A DNA stretch of 64,000 nucleotides from contig NZ_ATXQ01000007.1 in assembly GCF_000421765.1 (NCBI RefSeq), positions 62,001 to 126,000 on the forward strand, read 5' to 3'. Of this stretch, positions 1 to 9,278 are shown piece by piece. Each line of letters begins with the position of its first letter. The stretch's first letter is position 1. Origin of the DNA: Denitrificimonas caeni DSM 24390. GTDB lineage: Bacteria > Pseudomonadota > Gammaproteobacteria > Pseudomonadales > Pseudomonadaceae. The position numbers were made by a program, and so were the translations under genes. Below the pieces are notes generated by a model. The model saw only the letters and a program-made list of their open reading frames with translations. It did no database searches and was not told the origin of the DNA.

Positions 1-944
1 TCCGATGGTGGTAAATCCAAGTGCAGCTTTAAACCGCCACCTTTGCGTTTACGTTTACGCGATAAAGCAATTTCATCTAAATCATCGGCAACCCGCGCCG
101 CATCGAGATCTTCGTTGTCATCACCACAGCGATCGACATCAATGTGTTCTGACCAACTGAATAGGTTCTCTAAGCGAAATAACAATAAGCCTTCTTTGCC
201 CGAATTATCTTCAACTCGCTTGGCTTGCTTGCGTACATCACGGCCTTCGCCTTGTGCTGCACCTATCACATCACCCTCATCGTCCTCACCTTCCAGATCA
301 CTGGCTTGTGGGTCGCCAAGGCGTTCAGCAGGATACAACCAGAGCGGTAACGGAAACGGCGCGCGTTCAGTGACAGGGAAATCCACCACACTGCCTGGCT
401 CTAACAAAGCTTGGCGTAAAGCCCGCTCTAAAGCAGCTTCATTTTTCTTTAACGAATTCGGATCTGGACGCAACGCTAAATGCGCTTCCAGCAAACGCTG
501 ATAACGCGGGCGCATGGCCGGGTATTGCTGCAGAAGATTTTTAGTCCAACGTTGATTATCACGACCCCAATGGCGCATTTTGTCAGAGGTGGCGGCCAGT
601 AAGGCCAGCCAACGATACAGATCACGATTGAGTGCTGGATCAGGGTACACCGCTAAGCTGGCGGGTAGGCGTAAGTTTTCTGCATCCGCCCAAGCGACCG
701 CTAACTGTTGGCTGCTGCCGGCGACTTGCTGAATTAAGGAGCGCCGTAACACCATTTTGCGCGCACTGGAGGCTTCCACAGCGACACCAGAAGCACCACC
801 TAAGGCGCGAAATAGCACGGCTAAAGAGCGCTGCATATCTTCCAACTCAACCTGCGCTTCAGGAAAACCTGGATCTGCACGTCGAGTGATAAATTTATGC
901 CAAATCTCACCGGCCCACTCTTCAACTTCAACACCAATACCCAT
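1..944 (-). CDS. norD: NorD, nitric oxide reductase activation protein (N-terminal part, cut by window edge)
   Basis: The minus-strand frame starts at ATG 944-942 and stays open to base 1, giving about 314 residues of a protein whose end lies outside the window. NorD proteins carry a C-terminal von Willebrand A (metal-binding) domain and act with the NirQ/NorQ AAA ATPase in maturing NO reductase; that domain is not visible here. What is visible is the NorD-type N-terminal region starting MGIGVEVEEWAGEIW, an acidic stretch near residues 207-226 and a basic RKRKRKGGG run near residue 295, followed by LHLDLPPS. It lies downstream of norB on the same strand, so it is probably part of norCBD, although a hairpin separates it from norB. 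The identification rests on sequence character and on its position. Confidence 0.88.
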   Translation of the reverse strand, partial: MGIGVEVEEWAGEIWHKFITRRADPGFPEAQVELEDMQRSLAVLFRALGGASGVAVEASSARKMVLRRSLIQQVAGSSQQLAVAWADAENLRLPASLAVYPDPALNRDLYRWLALLAATSDKMRHWGRDNQRWTKNLLQQYPAMRPRYQRLLEAHLALRPDPNSLKKNEAALERALRQALLEPGSVVDFPVTERAPFPLPLWLYPAERLGDPQASDLEGEDDEGDVIGAAQGEGRDVRKQAKRVEDNSGKEGLLLFRLENLFSWSEHIDVDRCGDDNEDLDAARVADDLDEIALSRKRKRKGGGLKLHLDLPPS

Positions 945-1007
945 ATCCAACCTCACTTAGGGTTGCGCCAGCTGTAGAGCACACTCATACCGCTGTCGCT
1001 AAAACAA

Positions 1008-1037
1008 CTTCGGCCCGCTGTACAAGCCGGGCCGAAG
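1008..1037 (-). terminator. Hairpin between norB and norD
   Basis: A perfect 10-bp stem (CTTCGGCCCG / CGGGCCGAAG) with a 10-base loop sits between the norB stop and the norD start. Read on the minus strand it is followed by TTGTTTT, so it resembles an intrinsic terminator or attenuator that would lower norD expression relative to norCB. It could instead stabilise the norCB transcript. Confidence 0.6.
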
Positions 1038-1067
1038 ATCGTTACATCATCACGTTAACTCACGTAA

Positions 1068-2504
<1,437 letters not shown>

Positions 2505-2566
2505 TTAGACTGCCAACCAAATGAGCTGACAATGCGTAAATGTTCGAAAGCAATGAAACAGGCATA

Positions 2567-3007
2567 TCAACCCTCCTTGTTTGGTGGCCAGTTATTGGTA
2601 TCGATTTTCGAACTCCATTTCAGGAACTCGGTCAAATCATCCAACTGGGTATCGGTTAAGTTGAACTGCGGCATTTGACGACGGCCAGGAATGTTGGTGG
2701 GTTGTGCCTTCATCCACGCAGGTAAGAAGTATTTAAAACCTTCCTCACCACCACGACGGACGAACACGTTACCCAGTTCCGGTGCAAAGTAAGCACCTTC
2801 ACCCAGCAAGCTGTGACAGCCAATGCAGTTATTTTCTTCCCAGACCAATTTTCCACGGATCACTGACTCAGTCAGCAAATGGCTATTGGTGCGTTCTGGG
2901 ATGGTTCTTTCTGTATGGTAAGTGAGTGCAAGAAAAACCAAGACGAAGAATAAACTTCCTCCATAGTAGATATTTCTCGCCATACCTTTTGTGAAAGTTT
3001 CAGACAT
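2567..3007 (-). CDS. norC: Nitric oxide reductase cytochrome c subunit NorC
   Basis: NorC is the membrane-anchored cytochrome c that passes electrons from periplasmic donors to NorB. The 146-residue product starts at ATG 3007, chosen because a strong Shine-Dalgarno (AGGAGGC) sits just upstream; the frame could be extended to 3058 but without such support. One N-terminal hydrophobic anchor (about residues 13-29) is followed by a periplasmic domain with a CIGCH heme-binding motif (C61, C64, H65). It is the first gene of norCBD. A perfect Dnr/Anr box lies about 58 bases upstream of the start. Confidence 0.97.
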   Translation of the reverse strand: MSETFTKGMARNIYYGGSLFFVLVFLALTYHTERTIPERTNSHLLTESVIRGKLVWEENNCIGCHSLLGEGAYFAPELGNVFVRRGGEEGFKYFLPAWMKAQPTNIPGRRQMPQFNLTDTQLDDLTEFLKWSSKIDTNNWPPNKEG

Positions 3008-3064
3008 GACGCCTCCTAATGAGTTATGCCCGCTCATCATAGAAACAGTTGGTAACAAAACCCC

Positions 3065-3078
3065 TTGATAGCAATCAA
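3065..3078 (-). promoter_or_regulatory. Dnr/Anr (FNR-family) box upstream of norC
   Basis: TTGATAGCAATCAA is a perfect match to TTGAT-N4-ATCAA, the FNR/Anr/Dnr consensus. In pseudomonads the norCB promoter is activated by Dnr in response to NO. The site lies 58 bases upstream of the norC start codon, compatible with an activator site centred near -41.5 of a short-leader transcript. Confidence 0.85.
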
Positions 3079-3193
3079 GTATTCACAAGTGCAGCACTGG
3101 GTTATGGCCTAAATGCCTGTTCTGTGGGCGACTTCACTGGATTCTTTGGCGCATCGCTGCCTTTTGTCGCAGGATTAAAATGACAGTGCAGGA

Positions 3194-3913
3194 CTAAAAA
3201 TCACCCCAGAGTTGCTGAGCGACACTCAATGCCACCACTGGCGCAGTTTCCGTACGTAACACCCGTGGACCTAAACGCGCTGGTTGAAAACCAAATTGAC
3301 TGGCTTGCGTCACCTCATCCTCAGTCAAACCGCCTTCAGGGCCAATTAAAAAGGCCAAGGTACTGGGCGTTGCGTGCTCAGTTAAGGGCTGGGCAACTGG
3401 ATGCAGCAGCAGTTTTAAATCAGCCTTTACATCGGCCTGCCAGTCTTTTACCGACTGCGGTGAGTGAATCACTGGCACCTTAGAACGGCCACATTGTTCA
3501 CAGGCGCTGATGGCGATTTGTTGCCAATGCTCGAGACGTTTTTGTGCACGTTCATCGTTAAGACGCACTTCACAGCGTTCGGTAAACAGTGGCGTAATTT
3601 CTGCGACACCTAACTCGGTGGCTTTTTGAATCGCCCAATCCATGCGTTCGCCGCGGGATAAACCTTGCCCTAAATGAATAGGCAGCGAGGATTCTGGCAG
3701 ACCCTCAAGGCATTCTTGCAGGCTCACTTGCACCGTTTTCTTCGTCACCCCGGTCAGCTCACCGCGATACTCTTGACCGCTACCGTCAAACAACTGCACC
3801 TTCGCCCCAACGTTTAAGCGCAGCACGCGACTGAGGTAATGCGCTTGTGCTTCAGGCAGGTCATGCAGCCCTAAGGCTAAGGGCGCAGCAACAAAAAAAC
3901 GCGGCAGCGACAT
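3194..3913 (-). CDS. rsmE: 16S rRNA m3U1498 methyltransferase RsmE
   Basis: RsmE methylates N3 of U1498 in 16S rRNA using S-adenosylmethionine. The 239-residue product starting MSLPRFFV has the SPOUT-class C-terminal motifs IGPEGGLTEDE and RLGPRVLRTETA, which form the knotted SAM-binding site. ATG 3913 was chosen because homologues begin at the M-x-x-P-R-F-F sequence; nine further in-frame codons upstream overlap the bioA terminator. It lies downstream of bioA on the same strand but is separated by an intrinsic terminator, so it probably has its own promoter. Confidence 0.95.
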   Translation of the reverse strand: MSLPRFFVAAPLALGLHDLPEAQAHYLSRVLRLNVGAKVQLFDGSGQEYRGELTGVTKKTVQVSLQECLEGLPESSLPIHLGQGLSRGERMDWAIQKATELGVAEITPLFTERCEVRLNDERAQKRLEHWQQIAISACEQCGRSKVPVIHSPQSVKDWQADVKADLKLLLHPVAQPLTEHATPSTLAFLIGPEGGLTEDEVTQASQFGFQPARLGPRVLRTETAPVVALSVAQQLWGDF

Positions 3914-3930
3914 ACTTAAACTCCGACAAT

Positions 3931-3958
3931 AAAAAACCACGCTATGGTGCGTGGTTTT
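3931..3958 (-). terminator. Intrinsic terminator of bioA
   Basis: A 10-bp stem (AAAACCACGC / GCGTGGTTTT) with a 6-base loop lies just beyond the bioA stop. Read on the minus strand it ends in a TTTTTT run. It also overlaps the region immediately upstream of the rsmE start. Confidence 0.85.
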
Positions 3959-3976
3959 CTACAGAGCGTCTAGCGC

Positions 3977-5329
3977 TTAATCACGGGTAGCCAGATCAAT
4001 CCCTTCCGTGGCCACTTCAGCCAGCCATTGGATTTGCTCAGGGGTGATTACATAGGGTGGAATAAAGTACACCACATTGCCTAAAGGACGTAGCAACGCC
4101 CCTTTGCCCATGGCATGTTGAAACACTTTAAGACCGCGACGCTCTTGCCAAGCAAAGGGCTCTTTAGTGGCTTTATCTTTGACCATTTCAATCGCCAAAA
4201 TCATCCCCGTCTGGCGCACTTCCGCCACATGCGGATGATCTTGTAGATGTTTGGTGGCATCGCCCATGCATTTGGCTAGCACTTGGTTTTTCTCAATCAC
4301 ATTGTCTTGCGCGAAAATATCCAAGGTGGCTAACGCTGCAGCACAGGCCAGCGGGTTGCCGGTATAGGTATGGGAGTGCAGAAAGGCGCGCATGGTGTCG
4401 TATTCATCATAAAACGCTTGATACACCTGATTGGTGGTCAGAATCGCCGCCATCGGCAAATAACCACCCGTCAGCGCTTTAGATAAAATCAAAAAATCTG
4501 GGGTGATATTGGCTTGTTCACAGGCGAACAGCGTGCCAGTACGGCCAAAACCCATGGCAATTTCATCGACAATCAGATGCACGCCATATTCATCACAGGC
4601 CTCGCGCAGCAAGGTTAGATAAATCGGATGGTACATGCGCATACCACCGGCGCCTTGCACCAGCGGCTCCAGAATCACCGCGGCCAACTCATGGTGATGT
4701 TCGGCAAGGGTTTGGCGCATATGCTCAAACATCAAGCGCGAGTGCGCTTCCCAGCTCACCCCTTCTGGGCGGTGATAGCAATCAGGGCTCGGCACCTTAA
4801 TGCAGTCCATCAATAAGGCTTTATAGGTTTCGGTAAAGAGTGCGACATCGCCAACGGCTAAGGTCGCTAACGTTTCACCGTGGTAACCATTGCTAATGGT
4901 GGCAAAACGTTTCTTCTGCGGCTTATCGTGATTGAGCCAATAGTGGTGGCTCATTTTTAACGCCACCTCAATGCCCGATGAGCCATTGTCGGCGTAAAAC
5001 ACACGATCCAAGCCCTGTGGCGTCATCGCCACTAAGCGCTCAGACAGTTCAATCACTGGCGCATGGCTAAAACCTGCGAGCATCACGTGCTCAAGCTGAT
5101 CGAGCTGCTGTTTAATGCGATCATTAATACGTGGATTGCAGTGACCGAAAATATTGGTCCACCACGAGCTCACCGCATCTAAATAGCGGTTACCATCAAA
5201 ATCTTCTAACCAAATACCTTCAGCGCGACGAATTGGTACTAAAGGTAGTTTTTCGTGGTCTTTCATTTGTGTGCAGGGATGCCAGAGTACGGCTAAATCA
5301 CGCTGCATCCATTGATCATTTGAACTCAT
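3977..5329 (-). CDS. bioA: Adenosylmethionine-8-amino-7-oxononanoate aminotransferase BioA
   Basis: BioA transfers the amino group of SAM to KAPA (7-keto-8-aminopelargonate), giving DAPA, the third-last step of biotin synthesis. It is a class III PLP aminotransferase of 450 residues, the family's usual size. The N-terminal LWHPCTQMKDHE, the VDEIAMGFGRTG segment around residues 254-265 and the PLP lysine K284 in LSKALTGGY are all present. It starts at ATG 5329. The gene is not in the bioBFHCD operon 30 kb away; this split arrangement is common in pseudomonads. A strong terminator follows it. Confidence 0.97.
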   Translation of the reverse strand: MSSNDQWMQRDLAVLWHPCTQMKDHEKLPLVPIRRAEGIWLEDFDGNRYLDAVSSWWTNIFGHCNPRINDRIKQQLDQLEHVMLAGFSHAPVIELSERLVAMTPQGLDRVFYADNGSSGIEVALKMSHHYWLNHDKPQKKRFATISNGYHGETLATLAVGDVALFTETYKALLMDCIKVPSPDCYHRPEGVSWEAHSRLMFEHMRQTLAEHHHELAAVILEPLVQGAGGMRMYHPIYLTLLREACDEYGVHLIVDEIAMGFGRTGTLFACEQANITPDFLILSKALTGGYLPMAAILTTNQVYQAFYDEYDTMRAFLHSHTYTGNPLACAAALATLDIFAQDNVIEKNQVLAKCMGDATKHLQDHPHVAEVRQTGMILAIEMVKDKATKEPFAWQERRGLKVFQHAMGKGALLRPLGNVVYFIPPYVITPEQIQWLAEVATEGIDLATRD

Positions 5330-5405
5330 TACTTGCTCCCGTTAACGGACAGCTAAGCCTAGCAGATGCATGCGTTACTGACAGAAAAACCTAGCTTGCC
5401 TGCGC

Positions 5406-6299
5406 TTAAAGCTCAGTACTGCAGCTCAATTCAAGCGTTAAACTGTGGCGCTGGTTAGGCGCTAAGAGCAGGTGATCGGCCAACACATTGGCATTTTCAA
5501 TACACAGCATCTGTTGCCAAGCGTCATTGGAAAAACCACTTAACATTTGCGCTTTAGCAATCCAAGGATTCCAGACAATCGCTGACTCCGAGCCTTGGGT
5601 ACGCAAGTGAATCCGGCGCTGCCAGCCTTGATCAACAATCTGCAGATGCGTTGGAACATCCAAATAAACTCGATCGGTTTCACCACTAAAACTTAAATCG
5701 CCGATTTGCTCGCGCGGTTGCCATTGCTCAAGCGTTTCATGATAAGGACAGCCCGCTAAGCCTTGCACGGTAACCTTGCGAATATCACTCACAGCAAAAT
5801 ACGTATGCAGGGCCTGACTGATCGCCAGCGGCTCACTGCAAAGATTATGGTTGTCCAAGCGAATTGTTAAACGCTCGCCCAACTCGATATGCAACTGCAA
5901 GATAGCAGCATGCGGCCAAGCACTTAAACCTTGACTGGCATCCAACTGCAAACTGAGCTGCACGCCATTCTTAGCGGCGCTGCTGTGGATCAGTTGCCAA
6001 TCCAGTGTGCGTGCCAAACCATGAAAAGGCGCGCCAACTGTGGTCATTTTTTGTACAGCTAGCGGATTACGCTGAATATCGCCAAACCAAGGCCAGCACA
6101 CCGGCACGCCACCGCGCACGCCTTGCCCGCGCAGATACTCAGCACAGTCACTCAGCCAAATCAGCGGTGGTTGTTCGATGTCAGCAAAGTAGCTGAGAAT
6201 TTGCCCGCCTTGCTGACAGATATCCAACTGCGCTGAGCCAAAGCGTAAACGCCAGCCGGGCAAACCAGAAAAATCCATCGCAGTGATTGTCTGCTGCAT
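5406..6299 (-). CDS. D-hexose-6-phosphate mutarotase (YeaD family, aldose 1-epimerase fold)
   Basis: This 297-residue protein belongs to the galactose-mutarotase-like family of glucose-6-phosphate 1-epimerases, which interconvert alpha and beta anomers of hexose 6-phosphates in the cytoplasm. Recognisable parts are LSDCAEYLRGQGVRGGVPVCWPWFG-like core sequence near residues 50-75, PFHGLAR with its conserved histidine, and ALHTYFAVSDI near the middle. It begins at ATG 6299, 24 bases after the TRAP large permease stop, so it is probably co-transcribed with the TRAP genes. No signal peptide is seen. Confidence 0.88.
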   Translation of the reverse strand: MQQTITAMDFSGLPGWRLRFGSAQLDICQQGGQILSYFADIEQPPLIWLSDCAEYLRGQGVRGGVPVCWPWFGDIQRNPLAVQKMTTVGAPFHGLARTLDWQLIHSSAAKNGVQLSLQLDASQGLSAWPHAAILQLHIELGERLTIRLDNHNLCSEPLAISQALHTYFAVSDIRKVTVQGLAGCPYHETLEQWQPREQIGDLSFSGETDRVYLDVPTHLQIVDQGWQRRIHLRTQGSESAIVWNPWIAKAQMLSGFSNDAWQQMLCIENANVLADHLLLAPNQRHSLTLELSCSTEL

Positions 6300-6323
6300 T
6301 GTTAACTCCTCTGATCGATCAAC

Positions 6324-7703
6324 TTAACTGCCGCCATAAATCTGATTCGGCAGCCAAGTAATGATGCCTGGCCACACATAAGCAATCACCAGCATGCTGA
6401 TTTGAATCGCAATAAAAGGTACAACACCACGGTAAATCGTAGTGGTCGGCACCGATGCAGGCGTTACGCTACGTAAATAAAACAATGAAAAACCAAAAGG
6501 CGGGGTTAAAAATGACGTTTGTAAATTCAACGCAATCATCACCCCGAGCCAGACCGGATCAAGCCCCATCGACAGCAATACCGGGCCAACAATCGGCACC
6601 ACCACGAAAATGATTTCAATAAAGTCGAGAATAAAGCCGAGCAGGAAAATCACCAGCATCACTAAGAAGAAGGCACCGAGTACGCCGCCGGGCAACTGGG
6701 CAAAGACATTTTCAATCATCACATCGCCGCCGAAACCGCGAAACACCAGAGAGAACAACGAAGCACCAATCAAAATCATAAACACCATGGCGCTGATTTC
6801 CGCGGTGCCATGCGACACTTCGCGTAAGCGGCCCACAGTGAACTGCCCTTTAAGCAACGCCAGCAGTAGCGCTCCAATCGCGCCCAAGGAAGCGGCCTCA
6901 GTTGGCGTGGCCACACCGGCTAGAATTGAGCCCAACACTGAGCCCATCAAGACCAGTGGCGGCAATAAGGCTTTAAATAAACGCCCCCACTCAATCGGCC
7001 CTAAGGCTTCCTGCGGTAAAGCGGGTAGTTTTTTCGGCTGCGCCAGCGCAACAAAAATCAAATAGGCAATGTACATGCCCACCAGCAGCATCCCAGGAAG
7101 CAAAGCGCCAATAAACAAATCGCCCACCGAAACGGTTTTCGGGGTAAACACCCCCATGCGAATTTGCGCTTGCTGATAGGCGCTGGATAACACATCGCCA
7201 AGCAACACCAAAATAATCGACGGCGGAATAATCTGTCCCAAGGTACCGGTCGCGGCTAAGGTGCCAGTCGCCACCGCAGGATCATAACCACGGCGCAGCA
7301 TGGTTGGCAGCGCCAGCAAACCTAGAGTCACCACAGTAGCGCCCACAACACCGGTACTGGCTGCCAATAAAGCACCCACCACACAGATCGAAATAGCCAA
7401 GCCGCCACGCAAAGTGCCAAACAATCGTGACATAGATTCGAGCAAATCTTCTGCCACTCGCGACTTCTCTAGCATCACCCCCATAAACACAAATAACGGC
7501 ACTGCCAACAGCGTCTGATTATTCATAATGCCGAATAAACGGTTGGGTAAGGCTTGTAAAAACACCGGATCAAAAACGCCTGTTAACATGCCGATCACGG
7601 CAAATACCAAGGACACACCACCCAGCACAAAGGCTACCGGGTAGCCCATCACTAAGGTCAGGCAAATGGTGACAAATAAGGCAATCGCCAGTACTTCAGT
7701 CAT
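6324..7703 (-). CDS. TRAP transporter large permease (DctM family)
   Basis: This 459-residue, highly hydrophobic protein has the DctM architecture of about 12 membrane segments. TRAP transporters use the sodium or proton gradient to import organic acids delivered by a periplasmic binding protein. Typical stretches include GYPVAFVLGG, VPLFVFMGVMLEKS, the TGTLGQIIPPSI loop and FLTPPFGFSLFYLR. It overlaps the small permease gene by 8 bases (ATG within the end of that gene), showing translational coupling. The family alone does not reveal the substrate, and no binding protein gene is adjacent. Confidence 0.93.
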   Translation of the reverse strand: MTEVLAIALFVTICLTLVMGYPVAFVLGGVSLVFAVIGMLTGVFDPVFLQALPNRLFGIMNNQTLLAVPLFVFMGVMLEKSRVAEDLLESMSRLFGTLRGGLAISICVVGALLAASTGVVGATVVTLGLLALPTMLRRGYDPAVATGTLAATGTLGQIIPPSIILVLLGDVLSSAYQQAQIRMGVFTPKTVSVGDLFIGALLPGMLLVGMYIAYLIFVALAQPKKLPALPQEALGPIEWGRLFKALLPPLVLMGSVLGSILAGVATPTEAASLGAIGALLLALLKGQFTVGRLREVSHGTAEISAMVFMILIGASLFSLVFRGFGGDVMIENVFAQLPGGVLGAFFLVMLVIFLLGFILDFIEIIFVVVPIVGPVLLSMGLDPVWLGVMIALNLQTSFLTPPFGFSLFYLRSVTPASVPTTTIYRGVVPFIAIQISMLVIAYVWPGIITWLPNQIYGGS

Positions 7704-8238
7704 GTTGCATATCCTTAGCGACAGTCGGCGTCAGCACTTGCTTAATCAACAGCACCAAGTCCGCCACAGCCTGCAGCAGCAAACTCGTCACTAATAACAA
7801 AATGATGCTTTTCTGCAGGTACATAAAACCTAAACCACCGGCTTCGCCAGAGGTTTCTTGCATCGCCCAGGAATTAGCGACATAACCCCAACTGTTCCAA
7901 CCGAGAAATACACACATGGGCAGTAACAGTAATACGTGACCACTGCTGTCGACCAAGGCTTTTTTACGCGCGGAAAAGTTCTGATAAAAGATATCCACAC
8001 GCACATGCGCGCCCCGTTGCAAGGCCCACGCCGCCGTGCCCATAAAGGTCAGCGCATGGGCATACATCACCGCTTCCTGCAGCGCCGTTGCGCCAATACC
8101 AAAGGCATAACGCAGCACCACCACACAGGCGGTGCCCAATACCAGAAATAATGTCAGCCAAGCACAGGCTCGACCTAAAACAGCATTCGCCGCTTGAATA
8201 CCCGTTGCAATACGCACCGGCCACGAAGATAAAGACAT
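7696..8238 (-). CDS. TRAP transporter small permease (DctQ family)
   Basis: This 180-residue protein with four predicted membrane helices is the small subunit that pairs with the DctM permease encoded immediately downstream. The central segment with ALQEAVMYAHALTFMGTAAWAL and the RGAHVRVDIFY motif is characteristic of DctQ proteins. It begins at ATG 8238, next to the DnaA-box-rich non-coding stretch. A DctP-type periplasmic binding protein, commonly encoded nearby, is absent within 10 kb on either side in this window. Confidence 0.9.
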   Translation of the reverse strand: MSLSSWPVRIATGIQAANAVLGRACAWLTLFLVLGTACVVVLRYAFGIGATALQEAVMYAHALTFMGTAAWALQRGAHVRVDIFYQNFSARKKALVDSSGHVLLLLPMCVFLGWNSWGYVANSWAMQETSGEAGGLGFMYLQKSIILLLVTSLLLQAVADLVLLIKQVLTPTVAKDMQHD

Positions 8239-8304
8239 GGAAATGCTTCTAGAAGAAATTAAGCGCTGAATTGTAAAGTGAATAACATCTATTGACCATG
8301 CGCA

Positions 8305-8520
8305 TCTTATCCACCTCTTGCGTGCATGGCGCTGTGGATAAGCTGGGGAGACTCAACTGCAGACCTTATACAGCAAGGCTTACAGAGCACTGATCAATAA
8401 ACGTACAGAGTATTTAAACTGTGCACAAAGGCATGGGATGGTGCTGTGGATAACCTGTACACCCATCGCTGTAAGGCACAGGCGACTAGCGCTGCAGGGC
8501 TTTGGTTGTTTTTTGCTCAA
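8305..8520 (+). repeat. Direct repeat, copy 1 (DnaA-box module 1)
   Basis: This stretch matches 8717-8932 at a constant offset of 412 bases, with many substitutions but no net insertion or deletion. Shared segments include GTGGATAAGCTGGGGAGACT, ATTTAAACTGTGCACA, GGCATGGGATGGTGCTGTGG and GGTTGTTTTTTG. It holds DnaA boxes at 8307, 8333 and 8445. Confidence 0.85.
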
Positions 8521-8716
8521 GTATTAGCAACAATATCTGCCAGCAGGCTAACTAAGCACCATAAACCTCTCCGCAACCACAGATTGTCTACATCCAGTCG
8601 ATTCTTATCTGAAGAAAAGTATATTTTGCTCTGTATTGGCTGGTTTTTGGCAACAGTTCTCTGCAGTAGCACCAACAATACCTCTTTCCCAAAGCATCCT
8701 GATGAGTGCCTATCAT

Positions 8717-8932
8717 GCTTATCCACGACTCACCTGTACCAGTCTGTGGATAAGCTGGGGAGACTCAACTGCAGGCCTGATGCAGCAAGGCTTACAGAGA
8801 ACTGATCATTAAACGTACTGAACATTTAAACTGTGCACACAGGCATGGGATGGTGCTGTGGATAAGCTGTTCATCCATAGCTGTAGGCCGCTGCTGCTGC
8901 CTGTCACAGCGCGCTGGTTGTTTTTTGATCAA
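8717..8932 (+). repeat. Direct repeat, copy 2 (DnaA-box module 2)
   Basis: This is the second copy of the 216-base repeat, offset by 412 bases from copy 1, with DnaA boxes at 8719, 8745 and 8857. A third, far more diverged module (boxes at 9080, 9106 and 9218) keeps the box spacing and the GTGCACA but little other sequence. Confidence 0.85.
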
Positions 8933-9278
8933 TGGCTCAAGACACTTTCAGCAACCCAGCGCACACGGCCGACGTGATCAGATTTTTTCACATACCAACA
9001 ACTGAGCAAGCCCTTCACAACCCACAGCCACCCTGCACTGGCGTCTACTCACTCGTCACAACAATTCAAGCCGCTGAGGTTATCCACCTAGTAGGTGCAC
9101 CAAGCTGTGGATAAGCTGGTGAAAGGTGGCGCTACGCCTTAGCTAATCGGGCTTAGCGGGCAGTGCTCAAAAAACACTCGATACCAGCAAAGCGTGCACA
9201 GTTATACTGCACCAGCCTGTGGATAACATGTGATTAAATAATGTAAACCATTGTTTTATATAGCTTTAAGGCTGTTGA

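Noticed and set aside
43-501. A 152-codon plus-strand frame at the left edge
   Set aside because: It is the complement of norD, whose minus-strand translation has clear family character; the plus-strand product is a serine/arginine-rich shadow.
8446-8805. Open frames of up to 119 codons inside the DnaA-box region, on both strands
   Set aside because: They run across the repeated box modules, have no ribosome binding site or recognisable protein family, and differ between the two repeat copies.
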